9,763 nucleotides of DNA. It comes from Pararhizobium sp. GTDB lineage: Bacteria > Pseudomonadota > Alphaproteobacteria > Rhizobiales > Rhizobiaceae. Of this stretch, positions 1-7,002 are shown piece by piece. The stretch is from the NCBI GenBank assembly GCA_030655075.1, contig JAURWE010000115.1, forward strand, positions 1 through 9,763, in the 5' to 3' direction. How positions within the stretch are numbered: position 1 is the first letter of the stretch; each line of letters begins with the position of its first letter. Under the pieces are notes generated by a model that had not been told where the DNA came from, did no database searches, and was given only the letters and a program-made list of their open reading frames with translations. The translations under genes were made by a program, and so were the position numbers.

Positions 1-406
1 AAGTGTCGATATGGGTTTTCCAATGGGCTGATAACGCCATGTTGTATCCTCTTCAAAAAATGCGGAGGATGCCAGTTTCTATTGGGCTTGATTAGATGGC
101 ACGGTTGGGCGCTTACGATCGAATCTATTCGTGGCTACCATATGACCGGTCTGTATTACAAAACGACTTCATTTGCAACTATTCACTCCATCCCCTCCCC
201 TCTTTGTAAAAAGAGAAGCTAATAAGCTGAACAGTTATCTCTATTCTTGATGGATTGAGCGTACTAAAGAAATGTGAACGTTTAATGAAAAAAGAGATTT
301 TTAGGCAAAATAATCATTTGCGTATTGGAAAAGTATTTTGGTACAAAATCCAATAATAAGAAAAGGAGCAAGACTATCTCCGGTTAAACAAGACTTATAA
401 AGGCAT
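1..406. other. No gene recognised upstream of the intron end
   Basis: I see no gene I can support here. A plus-strand frame is open from the window edge to about 222, but its translation matches no family I know and has unremarkable composition. A 23-codon ORF starting near 285 is likewise unrecognised. If the group II intron that ends at 479 were complete, this stretch would hold domain IV and the end of a reverse transcriptase, but I find no RT or maturase motif. The intron is therefore either a 3' remnant, a degenerate copy, or an ORF-less form whose start lies outside the window. Confidence 0.4.
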
Positions 407-479
407 GAGCGGGATGAGGGAAAACTCGCGTGCACGGTTCTTAGGGAGATGGCGCTGCAATACACTATCTTTACCCGAC
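407..479 (+). mobile_element. 3' end of a group II intron (domains V and VI)
   Basis: Positions 407-440 form a 34-nt element of exact domain V length, opening GAGC, with a GAAA loop, and closing CGGTTC. The terminal pairs fit, with mismatches lower in the stem. A domain VI-like hairpin follows: GGG (444-446) and AGAT (447-450) pair with ATCT (467-470) and CCC (474-476). A473 is bulged, seven nucleotides from a 3' end at ...CCCGAC (479), which is the expected branch-point geometry. In group II introns domain V is the catalytic core and domain VI carries the branch adenosine. No RT gene precedes it here, so this is probably a relic or a non-autonomous copy. The mismatched domain V pairs also suggest decay. 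Confidence 0.6.
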
Positions 480-549
480 TGAATAACAATCCAGGCTACT
501 TGCTTTTCGATAGCCGATGTTCAACTTCGAAGGAAATAGTTCAATATGA

Positions 550-1392
550 TCAAAACATCTCGAATCTTGCCAGATATCCGAAATGGTCGGAAACGATTGG
601 ATAGAAATCTTCGTTGAAGATGACAACCATGGATTTGACTTGCATCGGGTGACCATTCCGTTTGAAGATATAATCGATGCGTTTGGGCGAATAGTTTTTC
701 CATCCGTCGATTTGACCGTGATAGCTGGGTTCGTAAAAACGGTGGGGATGTAATTCGTAGAATTGATCCACGTATTCCGAATTTCCTACGATATGGTTAT
801 AGGCATGTTCTCCGGCAGGCGCGTTGAAATCGCCTACGATTAAATCGCCTCTGACGCCGAAATACAAGCGTGAGCAGATCAGTTTTTGAAGGTTACAGTA
901 TTCTTCATAAAAGCCATGATGCGCCCAACTTAAATGAACATTGGCGATATGCAACAATCCGAACCACGGAACGACTAGGCACGACAGGGTGATATTTCGA
1001 GACATATAATTGTCTTTGCGATGATCTACAGAAACATAAGCCGAAAAATTGTGCAGCATCGGATAGCGGCTCATGATAGCTGTGCCTTCCCGCCAACGAT
1101 AAAATCCGATGTGACTCCAGTCCTGATGAATATGATACCAAAGCCCCCACTGACGTAATTTATTACAAATTCGAAAAGCCATGTTGGAAGGCGATTCGCC
1201 GTAAGGAGTGGTGATTGGGTCGTACATATATTCCCCGACTTCCTGAAAACAAATGACATCGATCCTTAAATTAGCGATCGCTTCGGCGATAATATTCACC
1301 TCGCGCTCATGTTGATGCATTGTGTCAAAAGAACAGTGGCGGGGATGTTGTTCATAGGTATGAAGATTCAGTGTTAGCAGCGAGAGTTCCAT
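550..1392 (-). CDS. Endonuclease/exonuclease/phosphatase (EEP) family hydrolase
   Basis: A 280-residue protein with the EEP (DNase I-like) signatures in order: TLNLH with Asn9 near the start, FQEV with metal-ligand Glu51, GTAIMSRYP (103-111), NVHLSW (151-156), GDFN (187-190), RIDYIF (238-243) and the terminal catalytic SDH (268-270). All the usual catalytic residues are present and the length is normal for a single-domain member, so it looks intact. There is no signal peptide, so it should act in the cytoplasm on a phosphodiester or phosphomonoester. The opening, with an early His and a long loop before FQEV, resembles the branch containing maltose-6'-phosphate phosphatases, but the substrate cannot be fixed from sequence. 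It stands alone on the minus strand, and no sugar-transport genes lie beside it. The ATG at 1390-1392 has only a weak ribosome site. Confidence 0.85.
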   Translation of the reverse strand: MELSLLTLNLHTYEQHPRHCSFDTMHQHEREVNIIAEAIANLRIDVICFQEVGEYMYDPITTPYGESPSNMAFRICNKLRQWGLWYHIHQDWSHIGFYRWREGTAIMSRYPMLHNFSAYVSVDHRKDNYMSRNITLSCLVVPWFGLLHIANVHLSWAHHGFYEEYCNLQKLICSRLYFGVRGDLIVGDFNAPAGEHAYNHIVGNSEYVDQFYELHPHRFYEPSYHGQIDGWKNYSPKRIDYIFKRNGHPMQVKSMVVIFNEDFYPIVSDHFGYLARFEMF

Positions 1393-1439
1393 AGAGTCGG
1401 TTTGTTAAATGTAACGTTCAATGCTTCTGGATTCGTTTA

Positions 1440-1468
1440 GTTTTAGCAACAAGCTAGTGTTTTGTCCA
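1440..1468 (-). promoter_or_regulatory. Possible promoter for the EEP hydrolase
   Basis: On the minus strand, TGGACA (1463-1468, one mismatch to the -35 consensus) lies 17 nt from TAAAAC (1440-1445, a poor -10). This is about 50 nt upstream of the ATG at 1392. Spacing is ideal but the -10 is weak, so this is a candidate only. Confidence 0.3.
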
Positions 1469-1615
1469 GCAGTTCTGTTGGTGCGATGCTTATGAAACGG
1501 GAAACAGCGAAATAACTAAAAAATGTTTTTGCTGCCTGCGTTCCATAAACAGCCAAGTTTTTTATTGATGACACTTGTACTTCCAAATCGGCTTTTTCTA
1601 AATAGTTTGTGCCGG

Positions 1616-2131
1616 TTATGCAATTGGTCCTGGACCTTGCCTGACGATTTCACTTCGTACAGTTTTTCTGTCATCGGTTAAGCCCGTTTGCTGAGCATCT
1701 GTAGACGTTGAGGAAAATCTGTTAGGGCGGCCATATTGAGGTCGCAACGATAGGGTGGCGAACAAATCGCGCAGATAGGCTTTTTCAGCAGGATACCGAA
1801 TCTCTTCGTAAATGGCGAAGTGCGAGAATAATATTCGATGGACGTCAATTTCGCAGATAATGCAGCCACAAAACCGGGTCGGCGCCGATATAACCAGCTC
1901 ATTGACCGGTTTTGAATACTGAGCGGATACTCAATTAAGTAATTCCAGCCGCCATCGTAATGCCAGCTGGTGTCTTCGGCGTCATGATTGCCGCGTATCA
2001 GAATGTATTTGCCGTTTTCCGGGCCTGAGTATTTTTCAACCAGCGACATTGATTTCTTTTTGTGCTTTAGATTTTGTGTAAAATCGCCAAGACATAGAAC
2101 AAAATCGTCTTTACCGATAACCGAATTCCAA
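1616..2131 (-). pseudogene. Calcineurin-like metallophosphoesterase, 3' portion (disrupted)
   Basis: From 2131 downwards the minus strand encodes NWNSVIGKDDFVLCLGDF and then ILIRGNHDA. These are the GD and GNHD metal-binding blocks of calcineurin-like phosphoesterases (the single-domain type that opens SDxHFGH). A 162-codon ORF with an ATG at 2164-2166 can be drawn, but that ATG lies inside the inserted cassette and the ORF lacks the family's N-terminal metal motif. At about 1905-1912 the frame also breaks. Downstream, the family-like stretch ILFSHFAIYEEIRY is in another frame, running from 1906 to a stop at 1616-1618, so one base appears to be missing. The expected late HGHxH block is not visible. 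The gene is therefore truncated by insertion, frameshifted and eroded. Its 5' portion is at 2614-2747. Confidence 0.75.
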
Positions 2132-2151
2132 TTATGTAACACAGGGATATT

Positions 2152-2493
2152 ATGAATGAGTCGCAACTAGCAACAGAAATAGCCACGAAGGTTGTTTCTG
2201 ATACAAAGTTTTGGATAGCCCTAATTGGTTTGGCAGGGGCAGTTATTGGCTCGCTGTTAACTATTGGCGGTAACCTTCTGCTTCATTGGTTGAGCGAGAA
2301 ACCACAAAATGATCTTGATAAGAATCGCATTGCCATGCTTAAGACTATGCTTGATGATGATCGGTTTCCGGAAAAATGGAGAAAGCTATCAACACTATCA
2401 GCAGTAATTGGGGCCAACGAAGAAAATACAAAAGGCTACTTTTTAAAGCTGGAGCTAGAGGCTCAGAAAAAGCTGATGGCAAATGGAGTCTAA
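2152..2493 (+). CDS. Cassette-borne small membrane protein, frameshifted at the C-terminus
   Basis: A 113-residue product begins MNESQLATEIATKVV and has one strong membrane span (about residues 20-47). A conserved-looking soluble block LKTMLDDDRFPEKWRKLSTL follows at about 63-82. It resembles small proteins of unknown function that I recall from gene cassettes; no biochemical role is known to me. The zero frame ends in a low-quality tail. The expected ending, ARGSEKADGKWSLIKNHPF, is encoded in the -1 frame up to a stop at 2523-2525, which would give a 124-residue protein. The gene is probably expressed from an outside promoter, since cassettes rarely carry their own. Its first 15 bases overlap the spurious ATG-started phosphoesterase ORF on the other strand. 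Confidence 0.7.
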   Translation: MNESQLATEIATKVVSDTKFWIALIGLAGAVIGSLLTIGGNLLLHWLSEKPQNDLDKNRIAMLKTMLDDDRFPEKWRKLSTLSAVIGANEENTKGYFLKLELEAQKKLMANGV

Positions 2494-2525
2494 TTAAAAA
2501 CCATCCATTTCCAAGCGGTGAATAA
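2442..2525 (+). other. -1 frame C-terminal extension of the cassette gene, with slippery heptamer
   Basis: In the zero frame, codons TTT TTA AAG (2440-2448) contain the heptamer T TTA AAG (2442-2448), which fits the X XXY YYZ rule for -1 slippage. Slipping there continues as GCT GGA GCT AGA GGC TCA..., giving AGARGSEKADGKW, then SLIKNHPFPSGE, and stops at 2523-2525. That is five nucleotides before the attC R'' box. The extension reads as genuine family sequence. A plain one-base deletion or a sequencing error near 2446-2458 would look the same. Confidence 0.55.
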
Positions 2526-2529
2526 TGTT

Positions 2530-2619
2530 ACATAACATGGCGCTCAACCAGAGCGCGGCCATAGGACGGTTTTATTTTTCAGCTTCCCAGTGCCGCGCCT
2601 GGTTAGCTTTACGTTATCC
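2530..2619 (+). repeat. attC-like recombination site (imperfect inverted repeat)
   Basis: R'' is ACATAAC (2530-2536) and R' is GTTATCC (2613-2619). Between them, AACCAG (2546-2551) pairs with CTGGTT (2599-2604), and GCGCGGC (2553-2559) pairs with GCCGCGC (2592-2598). A2552 is left as a single extrahelical base, which is a hallmark of attC sites. The loop (about 2561-2591) has no strong structure. The total of 90 nt is within the usual attC range, and the position directly after the ORF is canonical. Confidence 0.75.
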
Positions 2620-2747
2620 ACAATGGCGCGATGCAATTTATTGATATGGCAGTATAACTTTCTTATCGGGACATGATGGAAGACGCTCTGAGAACCGAGC
2701 TGAGGGTCTGACGTGATAAATAAATTCCGGTTTATATTTTCTATTTG
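2614..2747 (-). pseudogene. Calcineurin-like metallophosphoesterase, 5' portion
   Basis: Read on the minus strand in frame with the 3' portion, this segment encodes NLFITSDPQLGSQSVFHH, then KLYCHINKLHRAIVD, running straight into NWNSVIG across the cassette junction. ITSDPQLGS sits where the family has SDxHxGH, so the first metal-binding His appears as Gln. No ATG, GTG or TTG start exists in this frame before the stop at 2748-2750. An ATG at 2752-2754 is one frame off, so the start also looks damaged. Together with the 3' frameshift this indicates a dead gene. Confidence 0.65.
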
Positions 2748-2810
2748 TTAACATGAAAAAACCATTTGCAGGTCGGATTTAAGTCTACTGTGATTTGCAT
2801 TTTCCGGCTG

Positions 2811-2838
2811 ATGACAGCCCCTTCATGATCGCTAGAAT
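2811..2838 (+). promoter_or_regulatory. Candidate promoter for the antiporter-ATPase-metK operon
   Basis: ATGACA (2811-2816, one mismatch to TTGACA) and TAGAAT (2833-2838, one mismatch to TATAAT) are separated by 16 nt. Transcription would begin near 2845, leaving a short leader that contains the AAGGAG ribosome site at 2852-2857. Confidence 0.45.
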
Positions 2839-2851
2839 GTTTTCAATAGAT

Positions 2852-2857
2852 AAGGAG
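2852..2857 (+). promoter_or_regulatory. Shine-Dalgarno AAGGAG deciding a non-ATG start
   Basis: A strong AAGGAG lies 8 nt before the ATT at 2866 (5 nt before the ATT at 2863). No ATG, GTG or TTG follows at a usable distance. The first conventional candidate, TTG at 2914, has no Shine-Dalgarno and would remove most of the first membrane helix. The site therefore argues for initiation at an ATT codon. Confidence 0.55.
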
Positions 2858-2865
2858 TCATTATT

Positions 2866-3888
2866 ATTAACGACATCATTTGCATTTGGTTACAATTTTT
2901 CGCATGCCTCTTATTGGTGGGCTATGCGGGAGTCAAATTGACCGTTTATGGTGACGCCATATCCGATAAAACCGGATTAGGCGGCAATTGGATAGGTTTT
3001 TTGTTGATAGCTACAGTCACTTCCGTTCCGGAATTAGCCAGCGGAATCAGTGCCGTAACCCTGGCTGACGCGCCCGACCTTGCAGTTGGCGCTATTTTGG
3101 GCGCCTGCATTTTTAATCTGGCTATTATCGTGATTCTGGATCTGTTGTATCGCAGAGGTTCCATTTATACTTCAGCCAGTCAGGGACACATACTTTCCGC
3201 TGCATTCGGAATAGTACTGATCGGTTTTTGTGGTTTGGGGATTACTTTGGCGTTGAACGGGCAAGTTTTGGCGTTTGGTCACATCGGGGTCTACAGTCCG
3301 GTCATATTAGTTTTGTATTTGGTCTCCGTTTATACGGTTTTCAGTTACGAAAGCCGTCAGATCAAGGTATACACGGAACAAGAGCCCGATGCCTATCCAA
3401 ACCTTTCACTGAGCGCTGTTATCATACGCTACATAGCCGCCGCTTTAGCCGTTATAGTTACAGGCATTTGGTTGCCGATGGTCGCCAAGCAAATTGCCCT
3501 GATCATGCACTGGCAAGAAAGTTTTGTCGGCACCTTGCTGGTTGCTTTCATCACTACCATGCCGGAAATGGCCGTTGCAGTAACGGCGGTTAGAATCCAG
3601 GCTCTGGATATGGCTATCGGCAGTATTTTCGGAAGTAATCTGTTTAATATCGCGATTCTTGCGATCGAAGATATAGCCTATAAACACGGGCCGATTTTTT
3701 CGATGATCTCGCCGGTTCATACTGTTTCGATTATGACATTATTAATCATGACCGGTTTTGCCATCATTGGTTTGTTTTTTCGTCCTGAGAAACGTATATT
3801 GAAAATGGTAGGCTGGATTAGCTGGGTGTTATTATTGCTCATTTTGATAAATTCGTACTTCATGTTTATCAACGGCCAAAGCGCCTAA
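2866..3888 (+). CDS. Sodium/calcium exchanger-family antiporter (CaCA superfamily)
   Basis: A membrane antiporter expected to exchange Na+ (or H+) for Ca2+ across the inner membrane. With the ATT start at 2866 it has 340 residues, normal for the bacterial family. The two inverted alpha-repeats are clear. The first has TSVPELASGISAV followed by DLAVGAILGACIFNL (Glu56 in the PEL motif). The second has TTMPEMAVAVTAV followed by DMAIGSIFGSNLFN (Glu234). These paired Glu residues are the core cation ligands in this family. About ten membrane spans are predictable, with a hydrophilic loop between the halves (YTEQEPDAYP). A TTG start at 2914 would give 324 residues and cut into helix 1 (IICIWLQFFACLLLVGYAG), so I prefer the upstream ATT. 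It is the first gene of the operon, 39 nt before the ATPase with no terminator between. True ion specificity is inferred. Confidence 0.85.
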   Translation: MNDIICIWLQFFACLLLVGYAGVKLTVYGDAISDKTGLGGNWIGFLLIATVTSVPELASGISAVTLADAPDLAVGAILGACIFNLAIIVILDLLYRRGSIYTSASQGHILSAAFGIVLIGFCGLGITLALNGQVLAFGHIGVYSPVILVLYLVSVYTVFSYESRQIKVYTEQEPDAYPNLSLSAVIIRYIAAALAVIVTGIWLPMVAKQIALIMHWQESFVGTLLVAFITTMPEMAVAVTAVRIQALDMAIGSIFGSNLFNIAILAIEDIAYKHGPIFSMISPVHTVSIMTLLIMTGFAIIGLFFRPEKRILKMVGWISWVLLLLILINSYFMFINGQSA

Positions 3889-3927
3889 TTAATATTAATC
3901 GTTGATTTATAACAAGTTTATTATTGT

Positions 3928-6900
3928 ATGACAACAATGACGGACGCCAATACACAAGATAACAAGCCGCAACCTTATCTGCTGATCGTTAATGATCGGG
4001 TTGCGGGACGAACACGCATCAAGGTGCCCGGTCTGTATCGAAACGATCGCCTGCGCGCGAACCTGGAATCGAGATTAACGGTTCTTGATGAAATCAGACT
4101 TGTGCGCGCCAATACCTTAACCGGTAATCTCCTGATTGAATATACAGCGCCTCTTGGTACCCGGGAAATGCCGGCCAGTATTGCCCAATTGCTCGAAGCG
4201 GAATTGGGCTATCCCATTATTCGTCATACCGAAAGTATCGATCGTCCGCCGAAAAAAGTCATAGCGCGAAAACCTAAAAAAGCGCGGCGAAGACCTGAAG
4301 CCACAGAATATCCAACTCAGCCGCTCCAGCTATGGCATACGCTTTCAGGCACCCGAGTCATCAACTTCGTCCAAGGAAGCGAACAAGGCCTGACTCAAGA
4401 GGCTGCGGCACAAAGGCTGGCGAAATACGGGTATAACCTGTTATCCGAGCAGGTCGGACGATCCTCTTTGCAAATGTTTTTAGCGCAATTTGTTTCCGCT
4501 CCGGTAGCGATGCTCGGTGTAGCGGCTGTTATTTCATTAGCTACAGGAGGCGTCGCAGATACGGCCGTTATAGTGACCGTTGTCCTGGTCAATTCGGTTA
4601 TTGGTTTCGTGACCGAAAAATCGGCGGAAAAAACCATTAATGCCCTGGGTCAGTTGACTCCCGAAACAGCAATAGTGATCCGAGGCGGAAAAAAACAGGA
4701 AATTTCAATGCCGGAGTTAGCGTTAGGCGACATCCTGATCCTGGCGCCAGGTTCTTATATTGCGGCCGATGCCCGTTTATTGGAAAGCCATTGTTTAACC
4801 CTGGACGAATCGCCTCTGACCGGCGAGAGTCTTCCCGCCAGCAAAAACCACGAATACCTGGGCGAAGAGGACACCGCTCTAGGCGATCGGCAAAACATGG
4901 TTTATATGGGGACCACGGTGACCGGAGGGAACGGCCGGGCGATAGCCGTCGCCACCGGTCGGCATACCGAAATCGGCAAAATTCAGGATCTGGTGGGGGT
5001 AACAAAAACGCCGGTAACGCCTATGCAGATACAAATCGATGACATGGGCATGCAGCTGGCCTTGCTCAGTTCGGGTATCTGCGTGCTGGTGTTCGTGGTA
5101 GGCCTTTTGCGCGGCCGCCCGTTACTGGAAATGTTGATGTCGTCTATTTCCCTGGCGGTCGCGGCTGTTCCGGAAGGATTGCCGACAGTGGCTACAACAA
5201 CGCTTGCGCTTGGAATCAAGGAGATGAAGAGCCGGAAAGTGCTGATTCGCCAGTTGCCTGCCGTTGAAAATCTGGGGTCGGTACAGATCATCTGTCTTGA
5301 TAAAACCGGAACCCTGACGTTAAATCAAATGAGTGTAGTGGCTCTGCAAACTTTGCAAACCGGCATTAAAGTCAAGGAAGGGGGCTTTTATCATGGAGAA
5401 GCTAAAGTCGATGCTTACCGGACGGATGAAACGTTGCGGCGCATGATGGAAGTACTGGTGCTTTGTAATGAATCGACGCCTGCCGAAGAGGGCGACAGTG
5501 TCTTGCAAGGCTCGCCTACGGAGAATGCACTGCTCCAGATAGCCATTGATGCAGGCGAAGACATTCATTCTTTAAGAGAGCATCGTCCTGCTTTAAAAAT
5601 GGATTACCGCGCCGAAGATCGACCCTATATGGTTACTGTGCATACTTTGGAAGACGGGCAATTTTTTACGGCCGTTAAAGGCAGCCCTTCCGAGGTTCTC
5701 GAGCTTTGCCGGAGATGCAGCATCGATGGACGCCTGGAAGTTTTGTCCGAGGATCAGCGTCAATCAATTTTAACCTGGAACGAAAGGCTGGGCGCCGATG
5801 CTTTGCGCGTGCTAGGTGTCGCTTATTGCATTACCGGGGATGTCACCGGTTATAAACAGCAAAAACTCATTTGGCTGGGATTGGTCGGCATGGAAGATAT
5901 AATCCGCCCGGGCATGGCAGAACTCATGGCCCAGTTCCATGATGCCGGCATCGAAACGGTAATGATTACCGGCGATCAAAGTTCGACGGCTTTGTCCGTA
6001 GGCAAAAGGCTGGGGTTAAATGGTGTTCAGGGTAAAGCGCTGGAAATTATTGATTCCGCACATCTGGACAAGCTGGATCCTTCCGTTCTTGCGGGTTTGG
6101 TGGGTCATACCACCATTTTTTCCCGCGTAAGTCCGGCTCACAAGCTGTTGATTGTGGAAGCATTGCAGCGAAGCGGCAAGGTTGTCGCGATGACCGGTGA
6201 CGGAATTAACGATAGTCCTGCGCTTAAAGCCGCCAATATCGGCGTCACGCTGGGCGAAAAGGGTACTGATGCCGCGCGTTCGGTAGCCGATGTCATTTTG
6301 GAAGACGACGATTTGAAAACCATGGTGACGGCGATACGCGAAGGCCGGACTATCTATGACAATATTCGTAAAAGCCTGCACTTTCTACTGTCGACCAATC
6401 TCAGCGAAATCGAAGTGATGCTGTTCAGTGCCGCTTTGGGCGGGCCCGAAATTCTTAATCCGATGCAGTTATTGTGGATCAATTTAATAACCGATATCTT
6501 TCCCGCTCTGGCTTTGGCAATGGATCCGCCGGAGTTTGATGTTCTGAAGCGGCCGCCGCGTGATCCGAATGCCGCCATTGTGAGTCGTAGCGATTATACT
6601 AAACTGATCCGAGAGTCAGGCATCATTTCGGCCGGAACTTTAGGGGTATACGGGTACAGCCTTCTGCGCTACGGCCCCGGACAAAATGCCAGCACCAATG
6701 CTTTTATGTCGCTGACAATCGCTCAGTTTCTCCATGCCTATCGATCCCGGTCGGAGCATACCTCTATTTTTAATTTGGAGAACCGCCCCTCCAATCGTTA
6801 TCTCGATACTGCAGTCGGTTTGTCAGGATTGATGCAAGTGCTGGCAGTGACCTTCCCGCCTTTGCGCAGGCTGCTAAGGCTGAGTCCGGTAGGCGCTTTT

Positions 6901-7002
6901 GATGTAATTGCCATTCTGGCCGGCGCAGGATTGCCGTTTATTGCCAATGAAGCTATAAAAAGAATCAACAAAAATACCTTTAATCAGGATAATGAAAAAT
7001 GA
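3928..7002 (+). CDS. P2A-type (Ca2+-ATPase-like) cation-transporting P-type ATPase with N-terminal HMA-like domain
   Basis: An ATP-driven inner-membrane cation pump of 1024 residues. In order: HMA-like domain (about 16-73, with GRTRIKVP), a Lys/Arg-rich linker (about 106-123), N-terminal cation-ATPase domain (132-175), M1-M2, actuator with TGES (298-301), M4 with PEGLP (415-419), phosphorylation loop DKTGTLT (458-464), KGSP (584-587), hinge TGDGINDSPAL (756-766) and M5-M10. The transport site is that of Ca2+ pumps, not heavy-metal pumps: Glu416 in M4, Asn824 and Glu827 in M5, and Asn852, Thr855 and Asp856 in M6 match the SERCA ligands. In M8 a Gln (933) sits about where SERCA has Glu908, as in PMCA. 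There is no CPx motif. The odd part is the N-terminal domain, which lacks CxxC and resembles the protein at 8210-8746. The start ATG has a poor ribosome site; ATG at 3937 is an alternative. Confidence 0.9.
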   Translation: MTTMTDANTQDNKPQPYLLIVNDRVAGRTRIKVPGLYRNDRLRANLESRLTVLDEIRLVRANTLTGNLLIEYTAPLGTREMPASIAQLLEAELGYPIIRHTESIDRPPKKVIARKPKKARRRPEATEYPTQPLQLWHTLSGTRVINFVQGSEQGLTQEAAAQRLAKYGYNLLSEQVGRSSLQMFLAQFVSAPVAMLGVAAVISLATGGVADTAVIVTVVLVNSVIGFVTEKSAEKTINALGQLTPETAIVIRGGKKQEISMPELALGDILILAPGSYIAADARLLESHCLTLDESPLTGESLPASKNHEYLGEEDTALGDRQNMVYMGTTVTGGNGRAIAVATGRHTEIGKIQDLVGVTKTPVTPMQIQIDDMGMQLALLSSGICVLVFVVGLLRGRPLLEMLMSSISLAVAAVPEGLPTVATTTLALGIKEMKSRKVLIRQLPAVENLGSVQIICLDKTGTLTLNQMSVVALQTLQTGIKVKEGGFYHGEAKVDAYRTDETLRRMMEVLVLCNESTPAEEGDSVLQGSPTENALLQIAIDAGEDIHSLREHRPALKMDYRAEDRPYMVTVHTLEDGQFFTAVKGSPSEVLELCRRCSIDGRLEVLSEDQRQSILTWNERLGADALRVLGVAYCITGDVTGYKQQKLIWLGLVGMEDIIRPGMAELMAQFHDAGIETVMITGDQSSTALSVGKRLGLNGVQGKALEIIDSAHLDKLDPSVLAGLVGHTTIFSRVSPAHKLLIVEALQRSGKVVAMTGDGINDSPALKAANIGVTLGEKGTDAARSVADVILEDDDLKTMVTAIREGRTIYDNIRKSLHFLLSTNLSEIEVMLFSAALGGPEILNPMQLLWINLITDIFPALALAMDPPEFDVLKRPPRDPNAAIVSRSDYTKLIRESGIISAGTLGVYGYSLLRYGPGQNASTNAFMSLTIAQFLHAYRSRSEHTSIFNLENRPSNRYLDTAVGLSGLMQVLAVTFPPLRRLLRLSPVGAFDVIAILAGAGLPFIANEAIKRINKNTFNQDNEK

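Larger units (their letters stand above)
2132..2613 (+). mobile_element. Integron-type gene cassette inserted in the phosphoesterase gene
   Basis: This 482-bp block has cassette anatomy: a short 5' lead, one ORF (2152-2493, or to 2525 with frameshift) and an attC-like inverted repeat at its 3' end. Both outer boundaries begin TTAT (2132-2135 and 2614-2617), as expected from IntI recombination at a TT core. Circularising the block joins ACG to TTATGT and gives R' GTTATGT, the exact complement of R'' ACATAAC at 2530-2536. Excising the block joins GTG GAT AAT TGG AAT on the minus strand and restores an open phosphoesterase frame. No integrase gene or neighbouring cassette is visible. The left target has A rather than the usual G before TT, which suggests insertion at a secondary, non-attI site. 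Confidence 0.75.

Noticed and set aside
1..222. Open plus-strand frame from the window edge
   Set aside because: No recognisable motif, Cys/Ile-rich odd composition, and no start visible; an open frame this short is expected by chance.
183..224. CTCTTT...AAAGAG inverted repeat as a terminator
   Set aside because: Short A/T-rich arms with a tiny loop, no trailing T run and no gene ending nearby.
1516..1674. 52-codon minus-strand ORF beginning MTEKLYEVKSS
   Set aside because: No Shine-Dalgarno, no recognisable family, and it lies in the decayed tail of the phosphoesterase pseudogene.
1678..2166. A 162-codon minus-strand ORF as an intact metallophosphoesterase
   Set aside because: Its ATG lies inside the inserted cassette and overlaps the cassette ORF. 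It lacks the first metal motif, and its C-terminal half is in the wrong frame compared with the family-like sequence.
4637..5005. Long antisense and shifted-frame ORFs inside the ATPase, antiporter and metK genes
   Set aside because: Arg/Pro/Ser-rich shadow translations of strong coding frames, with no family resemblance and no ribosome sites.
3928..7002. Reading the ATPase as a P1B heavy-metal exporter because of its HMA-like domain
   Set aside because: There is no CPx motif in M4. PEGLP and the Asn/Glu/Asn/Thr/Asp ligand set are of the P2A Ca2+ type.
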